This document shows, piece by piece, positions 1 to 12,241 of a DNA stretch of 64,000 bases (its first letter is position 1; every line of letters begins with the position of its first letter). The translations under genes were made by a program, and so were the position numbers. This DNA is from Corinectria fuckeliana (Eukaryota; Ascomycota; Sordariomycetes; Hypocreales; Nectriaceae): positions 1 through 64,000 of the forward strand of contig WPDH01000160.1 in assembly GCA_019137255.1 (NCBI GenBank), in the 5' to 3' direction. The notes below the pieces were generated by a model. That model was not told the DNA's origin and made no database searches. It saw nothing but the letters and a program-made list of their open reading frames with translations.

Positions 1-1050
1 TATTTATAACTTAAGCTTATACTATTTATTTATATAAACTATTATATGCTTACTATAGTAAACTATATAATAGTTATAATATCTTAAGCAGGCTAAAACT
101 CTAGTCTTAAAGTTCTTATTTAGCTTAAAAAGTGTAATTATATTATATTTACTATAAGCTTATAATATAATATAAGTTAAGATAGCTTAATAATTAGTAT
201 TCTAATATAATACTAGTATTAATTAGTAGTTTAAGAGGGGGATAATAATAGTAATAAGACTAAGATAATTATTAAAAGAGAGGATAATATGTAGGCAGCT
301 TAGGCTTATATTAAGGCTAGGCTAGTAAATACTATATATAATCTGTTTATTAAGCTAGAGGGCTTTTTAGGTTTTCTTAATAAGAACTAAATAAGCTAGG
401 CTAATAGTAAGAGTAGTAAGAGTAAGAGCCCCTAAGTTAAAGGTTTAGTTACTATATATTCTTAAAAGTAAAAAGGTCTATCTAAGTATTCTTTCTTAGC
501 TTAGGCTTAGTATAAGGCTATAATAGAGCAGTTATAGCTTTAAGCTAGGTATTTACTCTTATAGAGAATATAATTTAAGAGGATTTCTTTATATTTAGTT
601 AGGTATTCTTCTCTATTAGTATATATAGCGCCTTTATAATATCTATAGGTTAGGACTAATTTGTAGTTTTAGGCTAAGTATCTAAACTTAAAGCAGTTAT
701 AATATTAGGTAAGTTAAAGCCTCTTATTAAAAGGCTTATAGTTATATAGTTATATATTAAGTAGTAGGCTATTATTATATAAGTAGTTAGCCTTTTTAAT
801 AGAGCTAATATATAAGATAAGGTTTATTTTTACTTTAAGGCTAAGTTAGCTNNGTTAATTAGATCTATTAATTTTTTTAATAAGCTTATTAGTATTATTT
901 AAGACAGATATAAGTTAGATTCTTTTTACTATTACTATAAATATTAGAGGGAAGAGAGCTATACTATTACTAAAAGCTTTAGTAACCTAATCTTTAGTAT
1001 AAATAGTTTATATCTTATCTGTTATATAGAATATAAGAATAGTATTACTA

Positions 1051-1773
1051 CTTAGCAGCTTTCTTACTATAATAATACTAAAGTTACTATAAGCTTAGTT
1101 TACTATCTTAATAGTATCTTTTAGGGTTTAGCTATTAATATTAAGAGGTGTGTTTCTTATTTAGATTATAACTTTGTGTTTAACACAGCTTTAAGTTGTT
1201 CACTTTGTGTTTTCCTAGTTTAAAAGTGTTAGGTCTTATATTATAATTAATATATAAGAGAGTTAGCCTCTCTTATAATCTAAGAGTGTAATAAGAGCTA
1301 TATTAATAATAGAGGTAAGAGCTATAGTAATATTTATAGTGATTTAGTCCTTAAGAGCTGTTTTATAGTTATATATTATATTCTTCTTATATAAAATATA
1401 AGCCTGCACCTTATATATAAATATATAAGTTTAGATAATATACTAAACTTATTTAAGAGATATAGTAAGAATAATTCTAGTGATAGTATTATATGCTTTA
1501 TTTTCTAGGTTATCTACTAATATTCTACTTAGTTTTATAGTAGGTTTATTATTTTTACTTAGTGTGTATTAGCTGATTCTTATAAGAGAGTTATATTAAC
1601 TTTAGTTAAGTTTATACACCCCTAAATTAATAGCTATTAGAAGTATATTAGTATTATTACTATAGTCCTAATATGTTATTATCCTTAGGGTAATATATAT
1701 ATAAGAATTTAGATTCTAGTGTTAAAATGTATTTTAAAGGCAGATTAGGGCTATAATAAGCAGAAACTAGGTA
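1051..1773 (+). repeat. direct repeat, copy 1 (less mutated)
   Basis: This segment matches 1809-2531 at a constant offset of 758 bases from end to end, so there is no net insertion or deletion between the copies. This copy keeps more C and G. For example near 1175-1215 it reads TGTG and ACAC where the second copy reads TATA and ATAT. It has no open reading frame of useful length. With only about 35 bases between the copies they look like a tandem duplication and not like the LTRs of one retroelement. Confidence 0.85.
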
Positions 1774-1808
1774 AGTAAGAAAATATTAACTACTTTATTA
1801 ATCTTACA

Positions 1809-2531
1809 CTTAGTAGCTTTCTTATTATAATAATAGTAGAGTTATTATAAGCTTAGTTTACTATCTTAATAGTATCTTTTAGGGTTTAGCTATTAATATT
1901 AAAAGGTATATTTCTTATTTAGATTATAACTTTATATTTAATATAACTTTAAGTTATTCACTTTATGTTTTCTTAGTTTAAAAGTGCTAGGTTTTATACT
2001 ATAATTAATATATAAAAGAGTTAACCTCTCTTATAATCTAAAAGTATAATAAGAGTTATATTAATAATAAAAGTAAAAGCTATAATAATATTTATAGTAA
2101 TTTAGTCCTTAAGAGCTGTTTTATAGTTATATATAGTATTCTTCTTATATAAGATATAAGCTTATATCTTATATATAAATATATAAGTTTAAATAATATA
2201 CTAAACTTATTTAAGAGATATAGTAGGGATAATTCTAGTAATAATATTATATGTTTTGTTTTTTAGGTTATTTACTAGTATTTTACTTAGTTTTATAATA
2301 AGTTTATTATTTTCACTTAATATATACTAGCTAATTTCTATAAGAGAGTTATATTAACTTTAGTTAAGTTTACACACTCTTAAATTAATAGCTATTAGAA
2401 GCATATTAGTATTATTATTATAGTCCTAATATACTATTATCCCTAAAGTAATATATATATAAGAATTTAGATTTTAGTATTAAAATGTATTTTAAAAGCA
2501 GGTTAGAACTATAATAAGTAAAAACTAGGTA
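1809..2531 (+). repeat. direct repeat, copy 2 (more AT-shifted)
   Basis: Second copy of the 723-base direct repeat, at offset 758 from the first. Most differences from copy 1 are C to T or G to A, many in CpA or TpG context, which is the preferred RIP context. A few differences go the other way or are transversions, so both copies have also diverged independently. Confidence 0.85.
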
Positions 2532-4365
2532 TTTTTAAATATTGTTCTTATATAAGCTTATAAACTATTTTTAATATAATTATATTTTTTAAAGATTTTT
2601 TTCTTTTATATATCTTTTATTTTTACTAGAGTTTTTTAATCTAAAAATATTATTACTTTAAAGCCTTATCTCTAATAGCTACTAGCTTAATATAATAATT
2701 CTTATAAGTGTATAATATAAGATATAATTATATAATACTAAAAATTTATTAATTTAATAGCTATAGCTAGTAATAGTAGCACTCTTACTTTCTTATATTA
2801 CTAGTTAATATTAAAGTTATTACTTTCTTCTTTTAATATCTTCTTATATATTACTTTTTTAGCTCTTATATTATCTCTTAATATATTATATAGTACTACT
2901 TATAATAGTATAGTAAAACCTTTTACTAGATATATTAGGTATACTTTAAAGAGCTTAAATTATACCTTAATATTTTAAATAGCTTTCTTAATATTCTTAT
3001 AGCTAAATTCTTAATTTTTACTTTAAACTTTTATATAAGTATTAGTATACTTAGCTATTATATTAGTAAGAGTGTTAATACTATTATAATCTATTATATT
3101 AAGTTTTTATCACTTTAAGAGCCTTCTACTTTAAGAGCTTTATAATAGTATTATTAAGATAAGTAATCTTTTAAGCTTATATTAAAAAAATACTATTTCT
3201 AGTATAAAAAGATATAATAGCTAACTTTCTACTTTAAAAAAACTCTTACTAGTATTACTACTACTACTATTACTATTATTACTAACCTTTTTCTCTTTTA
3301 TTATCTTATCCTAAGTTAGGTTAATACTATTAATTTTTTTCCTATTAGTAACCTTTATAATATATAGCCTTAATATCTTATTACTAGTATATATAATATT
3401 ATATAAGTTAGCTTTTAAAAAGCTTTAGCTTTTAAGCTATATAGCTAACTTTTTATATGTATTTTTATATATTAACTAAGTCTTATTACTAGTAAAAATT
3501 ATTCTTATATTAATATTATACTTAATACCTAACTTCTTAATTATTTATAAATATAGCTAGTATTTTTTTTAAAGATTTTTATAATAATTAATAAACTATA
3601 CTGTTTTCTACTTATAATAAGAGAATTTCACTTTTAGCTATTAAAAAAAAAGCTTTATTACTACCTTTAGGTTTTTTATCTTATTTAACTTTAGCAGGTT
3701 ATTATTTTTAGCCTCTTATAACAGCTTAAAAAAGAAGATTATTATTAGGAGCTACTAGATTATTTAAGAGCCTTAACTGCTTATAGCTTTTATAGCTATT
3801 AATACTAGTATTAATAATACTACTAGTTAAGATATAAAGATAAGTTAGGTTAGTAGCAGCTAGAGTAATAGCAGCTAGAGTAATAATAGCTAAAATAATA
3901 AGTAGGTTATTAAGAATAGTAGGTTAATAAGAGTATTATTAAGATTATTAAGATAAGATAGAAATATAACTTTAATAGAAGAGTTATTATTATAAGTTAA
4001 TATTATAGCTAATATTATATAAGAAATATATCTCTCTTGCTTTTTAATATATAAAGAATTAGTCTTTTTAATATAAGTGTTATTAACCTATAAGACTGTC
4101 TTATCAGGCAGGTAGTAAGACTCTTATTAGCCCCTCTTTTTATAACTTGCTGACAGGGGTCTCAGAGGGTACATTAAGAGGTTAACAGGGGCCTAATATA
4201 CCTTTTCTTAACCATAGTTACATTAACCAGCTCGAGAAGATCAAGCCCTAATACTCTAATACCCTACAAGTAAGGAAAGTATATAGGCCTCCCCAATATA
4301 GATTTAGTGGATTATCCCCATCTTACCAATATTGAAAGGTGATGGGGATGTAACCAGTAATATAA

Positions 4366-4380
4366 GTAGGTACCTAGGTA
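4366..4380. repeat. GTAGGTACCTAGGTA palindromic tract
   Basis: Short tract built from TAGGTA/TACCTA units around a GGTACC core. The same word recurs in several gene-free intervals of this window (for example 18450-18472, about 26150-26190, 29190-29200, 37362-37377 and 40096-40133). None was noticed inside a coding exon. Function unknown. Confidence 0.5.
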
Positions 4381-4661
4381 TTCTAAGCTACAGTGGAGTG
4401 CCAGAACCGCACTTAGGTCTAGTGGCTCTGCTTGCATGCTTATCGATTGCTTCCCAGCATTGCTTGAAAATTTGTTACCACACTGTCCCTTAGCACTGTC
4501 TCCCCACCTGGAAAAAAAAATTGGTCATCGCAACCTCACGATTGCGGACATCCGCTGCCAGAGGAAGCATCTACGTATACTGGACTCAGGAACCCACAGC
4601 CAATACCAAGCTACAACACCAGGATAACAATACAGAGTCTCTTGCTCTGTATACAGTCACC

Positions 4662-5146
4662 ATGGGTATCACCACCAGCCAGCGGACCATCACCAAGACG
4701 AGGCGCAAGACGAGGTTAGCTTCTCCCGAGTTCGCCCCCCATCGTACACCCTACTGACACGGCTGGTTACAGGGACGTCGATCAAATCAAAGCCGACCTC
4801 GTCTCCCCCAAGCACCTGTCTCAGTGGAAAGACAGCAAGGCTGTCGAAGACCTTCCCGATCTCGGCCGTAACTACTGCACGGAATGCGCCAAATGGTTCG
4901 ACACGGCGCCGACGCTGGTTGCTCATCGCCGAGGAAAGCCTCACAAGCGAAGGTTCGTTTGTTCCATTAGATATCTTGCGGCAATGGATCTTCTAACTTT
5001 GCTCTCCCAGGGTCAAGCAACTATCCGAAGTGCCATACTCCCAGGAGGAATCCGAGGCTTGCACGGGTTTGGGAACCTATGAAGGCTACACTGCCAAGGA
5101 TACCCCCAAGCCCGATACGCAGGACGATATCGACATGGCAACCTGA
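4662..5146 (+). CDS. BUD20: Bud20/ZNF593-type C2H2 zinc-finger protein (pre-60S export factor)
   Basis: Three exons (4662-4714, 4773-4952, 5011-5146) join in frame to give 122 residues. The protein has one zinc finger, C53-x2-C56 and H69-x5-H75, followed by the family hallmark GKPHKRRVK. After it comes the short acidic tail with E-A-C-x-G-L and Y-x-G-Y-T elements typical of this family. The N terminus is basic (TKTRRKTR). Members are shuttling factors that bind the pre-60S ribosomal particle and help export it from the nucleus. The chosen ATG gives the conserved MG start and lies in a good context. The length matches the small family size. It is convergent with DAM1 and is the first gene after the AT-rich block, about 560 bases from its edge. 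Confidence 0.93.
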
Positions 5147-5584
5147 GGTCCCTGTTCGACTCTTTCTACGTACATATTGATATCCACCGGGTCGCATATC
5201 TGCAGTTTCAGCAGTCCGCAGCTCTCCGCTTAGATCGGTCGAACTGAACACAACCTCTCACGGGGCTCGATTTTTGTAAGGCATGGATGGGGTGTGAGCC
5301 AGATTTGTTGGATTAGGTGGGGCTAAGGTGTGCCTCTCTCATGCCTTCACCTAATTCCACGACCTCGGGGTCTAGCAAGGGCACTACCCCGGCCTCGACC
5401 ACCACGAGGGATGCCTCTACCCCTTGTGGAATTTCCCCGGGCCGCCGGGAGTCGTGACTGGCGGGGTTCTGGGGTCGCGAGTTTTGACGTCTTCGTAGTT
5501 GCGGAAGGATTCTCGACAAAGGACATATCCGTGGTCCTACAGGGCTGTCAGACAGGTGGACAAGCTGAAATTCTTATAGCGGAC
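5147..5584. other. convergent intergenic region BUD20/DAM1
   Basis: Holds the 3' ends of two converging genes. Short open frames on both strands (up to 127 codons running into DAM1) resemble no known protein. No RNA gene seen. Confidence 0.6.
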
Positions 5585-6071
5585 TTACATGAAAGTCATC
5601 TCGCCATCGTCTCCCCGGGATGGGGGGTTGGCGGGGGCGGACTGATGTTCCTCGCGAGGTCGCTCACGACGGAACGACTCAGGAACAGGACCCTGGATGC
5701 CTGTGTCAGCTGAGTGTTTTTCAGAGCGTAACAAATAATACATGGGTAGACCAAATACACACCTCGGGAAAGTCGACGCAAAACGCATTCATGTTGAGGC
5801 CGTACAGGAAACTAGCAAAAGACTCGCTAAAGCGGGCAAGACTCTCGTGCATGACCTGGAAGTGCATCATGTTGACTTCAAGGTCGGCCATGGCGTCCGA
5901 CAGCTCGGCAAAGGCGGGCTCGAAGGTGTTGAGGGGGAACGGAGCATCTCCATCGCCGGCGTGGCGGGCCGAGTCACGAAAAGAGGAGCGCGATGAGGGC
6001 CGGAGAGGTGTGGTGGGACGCGAGGTGCGCGAGCGGGAGTGGGAGTTGGAGCGTTGAAGATCGCCGGACAT
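5585..6071 (-). CDS. DAM1: DASH complex subunit Dam1
   Basis: Two exons (6071-5763 and 5692-5585) give 138 residues. The centre carries the highly conserved Dam1 block: an A-D-L-E segment, then MHESLARFSESFASFLYG, then NAFCVDFPE. In the family this forms the helical core. The splice joins CVDFPE to GPVPESFRR, restoring the conserved continuation; reading through the 70-base intron would give an unrelated tail and a stop. Dam1 is a microtubule-binding subunit of the DASH/Dam1 ring that couples kinetochores to spindle microtubules, and Aurora kinase phosphorylates it. The N-terminal Ser/Arg-rich stretch (SHSRSRTSRP) is a plausible phosphoregulated tail. An in-frame ATG at 6089 would add six residues; the downstream MSGD start is preferred by family resemblance. 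Confidence 0.92.
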
Positions 6072-7271
6072 GTTGCAGGGGAGATGCAATCTAGGTTCGT
6101 TTGAGTTATGGGTATCTTGTATTTCTCGAAGTCGCGCAGTTCAGTTCGGGAATGTAATGGAGTGGTGGGTTGGTGGGTTGAACTATGTCGGAGATTGGTG
6201 GCCGAGGTTTGATGATGCCTGAATGTCAACAATCAATGTCGCTCGTGGTGGTTAGTTTAGTAGGTCGTGCAGCAGCAAAGTGCCCCGCAGCAGATCTTGT
6301 GTGGCACAGTGCAATGTGGAGAGGTCGGTTCTCGGAACCTCCTTGGTTGAATGGCGCTTGTGAGAGATAGAACATTGTGTACCTACATACCTTTGAGCCG
6401 TTATGAGAGTCAAGTTCGCTTTACTTAGAGACTTGACATATGAATAACGACTTCTTTGATGTGACTTGTGACACACATTGTTACAGTACCCATCGCGTTC
6501 GTCCCTGCTTTTCATAGCTGGACGGGTTTTTAGCTGTCCATCTGCTTGATCAGGGCGCCAATGTGCTTGAATAGGTGGTACCTACTACGCAGCGGCAACC
6601 TCGCAGGGATCGCCAACAAGGACCTCACTGGGCAGACGGACGCTGCAAAGCCATCCCATCTAGCATCATCATCAGGTGAGAAGCGCTCTGGCAACGAACG
6701 TTCGTTTGTTACTATTTATTACTACTATTAAGAGGACAGTTCTTTTTCGTGACATGTTGATCTTTTTATATCTGGCTGTAGGGTAGGTAGGCAGCGATCC
6801 GGTGAGTCCAGTACTCACAAATCGTGACGCTAAGTACCTCATGTACTAACAGGCCAGCCAAGCTCAGCCCCTCTACGTAATAACAGCACATTGCAGTTGC
6901 GCTTCTCCGTCACTTCCACGGGCATCCTTGCTCCGCGGGGCCAAGCCGCAAGTCCCGCAACTCAGCTGTGGTGACGCCCTACGAAGAGTAATACTGAGAA
7001 GCAGGAAGTCACTCGCTGCTCTTCTCGTCCCGTCCCGTATCATCCTCCATCTACCCAAACCTCCGGCTGTTTCTTCAGCCTCACTCCCCCCCCTATCATC
7101 CATCGGGGAACAGCCCGGTAATTGGATCGTTCTGTTTGGGAGGCCGCCCTTGACTCCCTCGTATCGAAGAAATCACCGTTACTGCCACCGTCATCGTCAG
7201 CTCCACGCCCACGCCCTAACGCACGCTGCTCACGCGCCCGCCCGTTCTGACCTGTCCTCTCCCCACCACTT
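6072..7271. other. divergent promoter region DAM1/CSR1
   Basis: About 1.2 kb between two divergently transcribed genes. The part nearest CSR1 (about 6990-7265) is C/T-rich, as is common for fungal 5' leaders. No convincing extra gene. Weak TACCTA/TAGGTA words occur near 6380 and 6575. Confidence 0.6.
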
Positions 7272-9169
<1,898 letters not shown>

Positions 9170-9373
9170 GCATCATTTGGGAGATGTCTGGGCATTAGAT
9201 GTAGACAGGGGCAAAACCACGAACACGGATAGATGGTGACACTAGAACACTTGGTCGAGAAACCATGTCGCCGGAGGCTACTGGCCGTTGCACTGCGGCG
9301 ATGCCAGTTTGATGCGATGATTTATGTTATCCAATGATACATGGCTGAATATCAGCGGGATGAGACGACTTGT

Positions 9374-10232
9374 CTAGATCCTAGACTTGATGTCCTCGCA
9401 GATAGCCTTGAGCTGGTCCATATCGCCCTTCTGAGTAGGCCAGTGAATGCCCAGGCCCTCGGTCTCGTTGGGCTTGGGGATCTATGAGAATGTGAGCACT
9501 TGAGGCGAGGCACTCAGAGAGCGTGGGACCATGAGGGGATGTCTTTGAGCTTACCATATGGAAATGAACCTAATCTAATTGTCAGTCGCGTTGACAGAGC
9601 GTGTTGGGGTGGAAAAGGAGGACTTACATGGTGAACCTGCTGGTGAGCGATAGTGCCGTTGTTTTGGAGGATATTGTAGTCATTGGCGCCGGAAGCCTTG
9701 ATGAGCTTCTTCAGAGTGGGCTATTATGAGGAGTTCAAGAGTCGTCAGCATATTTCTCATCCAAGCTACCCCCACTCGAAGCTACATGAGGAGTGGGGAT
9801 GTTTGGCTTACCAGGACTTCGGTGAGCTCATCGTCGGGGATATCGGCAAGCTTGGCCCCGTGGTACTTGGGGATGACGAGCTAGACAGCAAGGCGCGGCG
9901 GCCAATTGTCAGCTTCTGGGTCAATTTGGATGGTTTGATGGGGACATGAGAGGTGAGGGGAAGCAGTGGGCGGATGGAGACAGAATGCCGAACACCGATA
10001 AACGTAGATTGACAATTGACAGCCAAGGAGAGACATACAGCGTGACCCTTGCTAAGAGGACCAATATCCAGGAACGCGAGAACCTTTTCGCTCTCGAAGA
10101 GCTTCAGGCAAGGGATTTCCCCTTTGACAAGGAGAGTCAGCAAGACGGGTTGGTGATATCACGGGTGGTGAGAGCGTCACTCGTTGACTTGCCCTGGATG
10201 ATTTTGCAGAAGATGCAGGCGGCGGAGGACAT
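9374..10232 (-). CDS. HNT1: HIT-family nucleotide hydrolase/transferase (Hnt1/HINT type)
   Basis: Six exons on the minus strand: 10232-10193, 10121-10039, 9880-9812, 9720-9628, 9569-9555 and 9481-9374, joining in frame to 135 residues. The protein shows the HINT layout: CIFCKIIQGEIPC zinc/core start, LAFLDIGPLSKGHALVIPK, then the catalytic histidine triad H95-V-H97-F-H99-M-I and a conserved PKPNE tail. Hnt1 enzymes cleave adenosine phosphoramidates such as AMP-lysine. Two oddities support careful annotation: the first intron uses a GC donor (G|GCAAGT), and exon 5 is only 15 bases, coding V-H-F-H-M inside the catalytic motif. The start MSSAAC fits the family length; an upstream in-frame ATG at 10436 would only add unrelated residues. 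Convergent with CSR1, divergent from MOG1. Confidence 0.93.
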
Positions 10233-11086
10233 GGTGAAGACGTGGATAGAAGCTGAGCTATACGGAGCTCCTTTGGATATTTGTGACAGAAAGGAAGAAA
10301 ATATAGAAAGGTAGGAAGATGAGGATGCAACGAGAACACACCGTTGGTGACAGAAGCTCCGAACAGTGGAGTGGTTGAGGGGCAAGGCAAGCGGGCGTGT
10401 TCCTGAGGCATCAAAGGAGATGGGGTTATAATACAAAATAAGCTACCAGATTGTCGGAGTGGGACCTCCCATCGAACTCACCTCTTGCCTTTTACCAGAT
10501 GTGACCGTGGGATTGGCCCAACAGACTCCATTCTCTCAATCTTTGGCACCTTTCGTCTGGAAGACCCAGATTCGAATTTTTGCTCTTGGTCTATTCACAA
10601 GTGCTAGTGAATATTGCGATTCATTTGGTATAGTTTTTGCATCTTTTGGACACCTGTAATGCCTTGCTTTGTTCCTTTCTATCTCTTCCAAGTCGTGTGG
10701 CTGTGTTACTTCTGCTTAAAATGAGGCTGTCCGTACGTCATTGTGCGAGGGGTCAACTGCGTGGTGCATACGTGCCCCGCCACATCCGCCGGGCGGACCC
10801 TCAGCTCCATAAGGTGGTCGGAAACCTGCCTAGAAACCTGCCTACGAGTTACTCCAGACATCCATGATTCTTCGACAGTTAGCTATTAGGTACCCATAGC
10901 GTCTATTACACTCGGGTTCCCTTTATACAGACTAGCTTAAGAACGAGGCTCCGCTCTGTATCCTTCTAAGAGACTCACTGGTCTCTGTCCAAACCTCTAA
11001 CTGCCTCGCCAACTTCTTACCCTGGACTACCTCCATCTTGACCTTCAGGCACCGAAACAACACACTTCTACAACACCAGCGCAGCG
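10233..11086. promoter_or_regulatory. divergent promoter region HNT1/MOG1
   Basis: An 854-base interval shared by the 5' ends of HNT1 and MOG1. It is C/T-rich on the MOG1 side just before the ATG. No further gene or RNA was recognised. Confidence 0.5.
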
Positions 11087-11827
11087 ATGCCCGAGTTCGT
11101 CAGCACCCCGCTCTTTGGCGGCGCGATCGTCGCCGACTTGCCCTCCAACTTCGCCGACGTCAGGTACGCCTCCTTTGCTCTGCGACGCTGTCGCGCGCAA
11201 GTCCCTTTCCGCTTCTCCGCCATATTGACTACCCCTCTAGCAAGTTGCGACAGGTTCCCGACAACCAAGAGGTTTGGATCGACCAGGATGGCTTCACTAG
11301 CATTATCTTCGACATCTCCGAGCGCGTCGGCGGGTCTGGCTCTGGCCCCGAGGTTGACGGCCGCGCCATGACGACGCATCTCGAGGACATGGTCGGTTCG
11401 GATATCGACACTGTCAAGATCTGGAATACCGCTGAGACCGAGTTCAGCCGCCTCGAGTACGTTTCCTCTCCCCCCTCAGCCATGTGCACTCTCCACCATA
11501 CTAACCACCTCTTTCATATACAGCCCCGGAACACCTGCCTACACCCTCATCTCGACGCAGACACCACACGTCACCAGCCAGGCCCGCGATTCGACATCCG
11601 CCCCCGACTTCACAGCAATCATCCTGACGCTCGTGCGCCTCGAGAAGGTCAAGACGGACATCCTCATTACTATCAACGTGCCCCACATCAAGGGCGAGTA
11701 CGACGAGGACGATGTCGACCTTGAGCTCGGACGCCAGGGAAAGCTCATCGGCGACGCTGTTGAGTATTCCGCCCGCATCTGGGCGTCGTTCAAGATCAAG
11801 GACTGGGGCCTGTTCGGCGAGCATTGA
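11087..11827 (+). CDS. MOG1: Ran-interacting protein Mog1
   Basis: Three exons (11087-11163, 11241-11456, 11524-11827) give 198 residues, close to yeast Mog1. The N terminus has the family pattern LFGGAIVADLPSNFADVS followed by LRQVPDNQEVW, and the middle has an acidic/hydrophobic IIFDISERV segment. The C-terminal half holds an LVRLEKVKTDILIT strand region. Mog1 binds the GTPase Ran (Gsp1), promotes nucleotide release and supports nuclear protein import; the window also holds an importin gene, but at a distant locus. Splice sites restore the conserved VPDNQEVW and PGTPAYTLIS segments. It ends convergently with the SprT gene, about 414 bases stop to stop. Confidence 0.93.
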
Positions 11828-12241
11828 GTTGGAGGAGGTTATATCCAGATAGTTTTAGGAAGCCTCGCAGGTTAAGTGCGTGTAGGGTTAGGTAGATGGA
11901 TGGATCGATGACCATGCGGCTATTTGTTGGATGGACATATTGGCACAAATATCAGGACGAATATTACGACTGCAACGGCCCACATACGGGAGAAGAATTG
12001 GGAAATGGACTCGATAATGAGTGACTCTGTGACATCAGAGGATATATCGCATCTTGCTGGGAAGGACAGGTGGATTGGGCTGGAGTTCAACAACTGAGCT
12101 TGGGAGACTCAAATCACACAGGTTATGGGGTTTCAGGATGATGCCATGAGTATTATCTCATAAGTCATTACCACTTGGATGCCATACATCTCAAAAACTG
12201 GGCTCGCAGAATAAGCAGCCGTGATGACAAGCTGTATGCTG
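11828..12241. other. convergent 3' region MOG1/SprT gene
   Basis: 3' flanks of two converging genes. No open frame or RNA of note seen. Confidence 0.5.

Larger units (their letters stand above)
1..4100. repeat. AT-rich, RIP-like degenerate repeat block without genes
   Basis: The first four kilobases are dominated by A and T, contain very little CpG, are full of TA-rich words and stop codons in every frame, and have no open frame of 60 codons. It includes a direct duplication (see the two repeat entries) whose copies differ mainly by C/T and G/A changes. In filamentous ascomycetes this is the signature of repeat-induced point mutation acting on transposon-derived DNA, which usually ends as heterochromatin. 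The original element cannot be named because the coding information is destroyed. Two undetermined bases at 852-853 show the assembly was uncertain here. It may be a subtelomeric, centromeric or interstitial AT island; the window does not decide. Confidence 0.85.

Noticed and set aside
927..965. Possible remnant of a retroelement zinc-knuckle (Tyr/Phe-rich frame with RREES-like end)
   Set aside because: The frame contains a stop and the expected cysteines are absent; reconstructing them would be speculation after RIP.
1051..2531. Interpretation of the 723-bp repeats as LTRs of one retrotransposon
   Set aside because: Only about 35 bases separate them, leaving no room for internal coding sequence; tandem duplication fits better.
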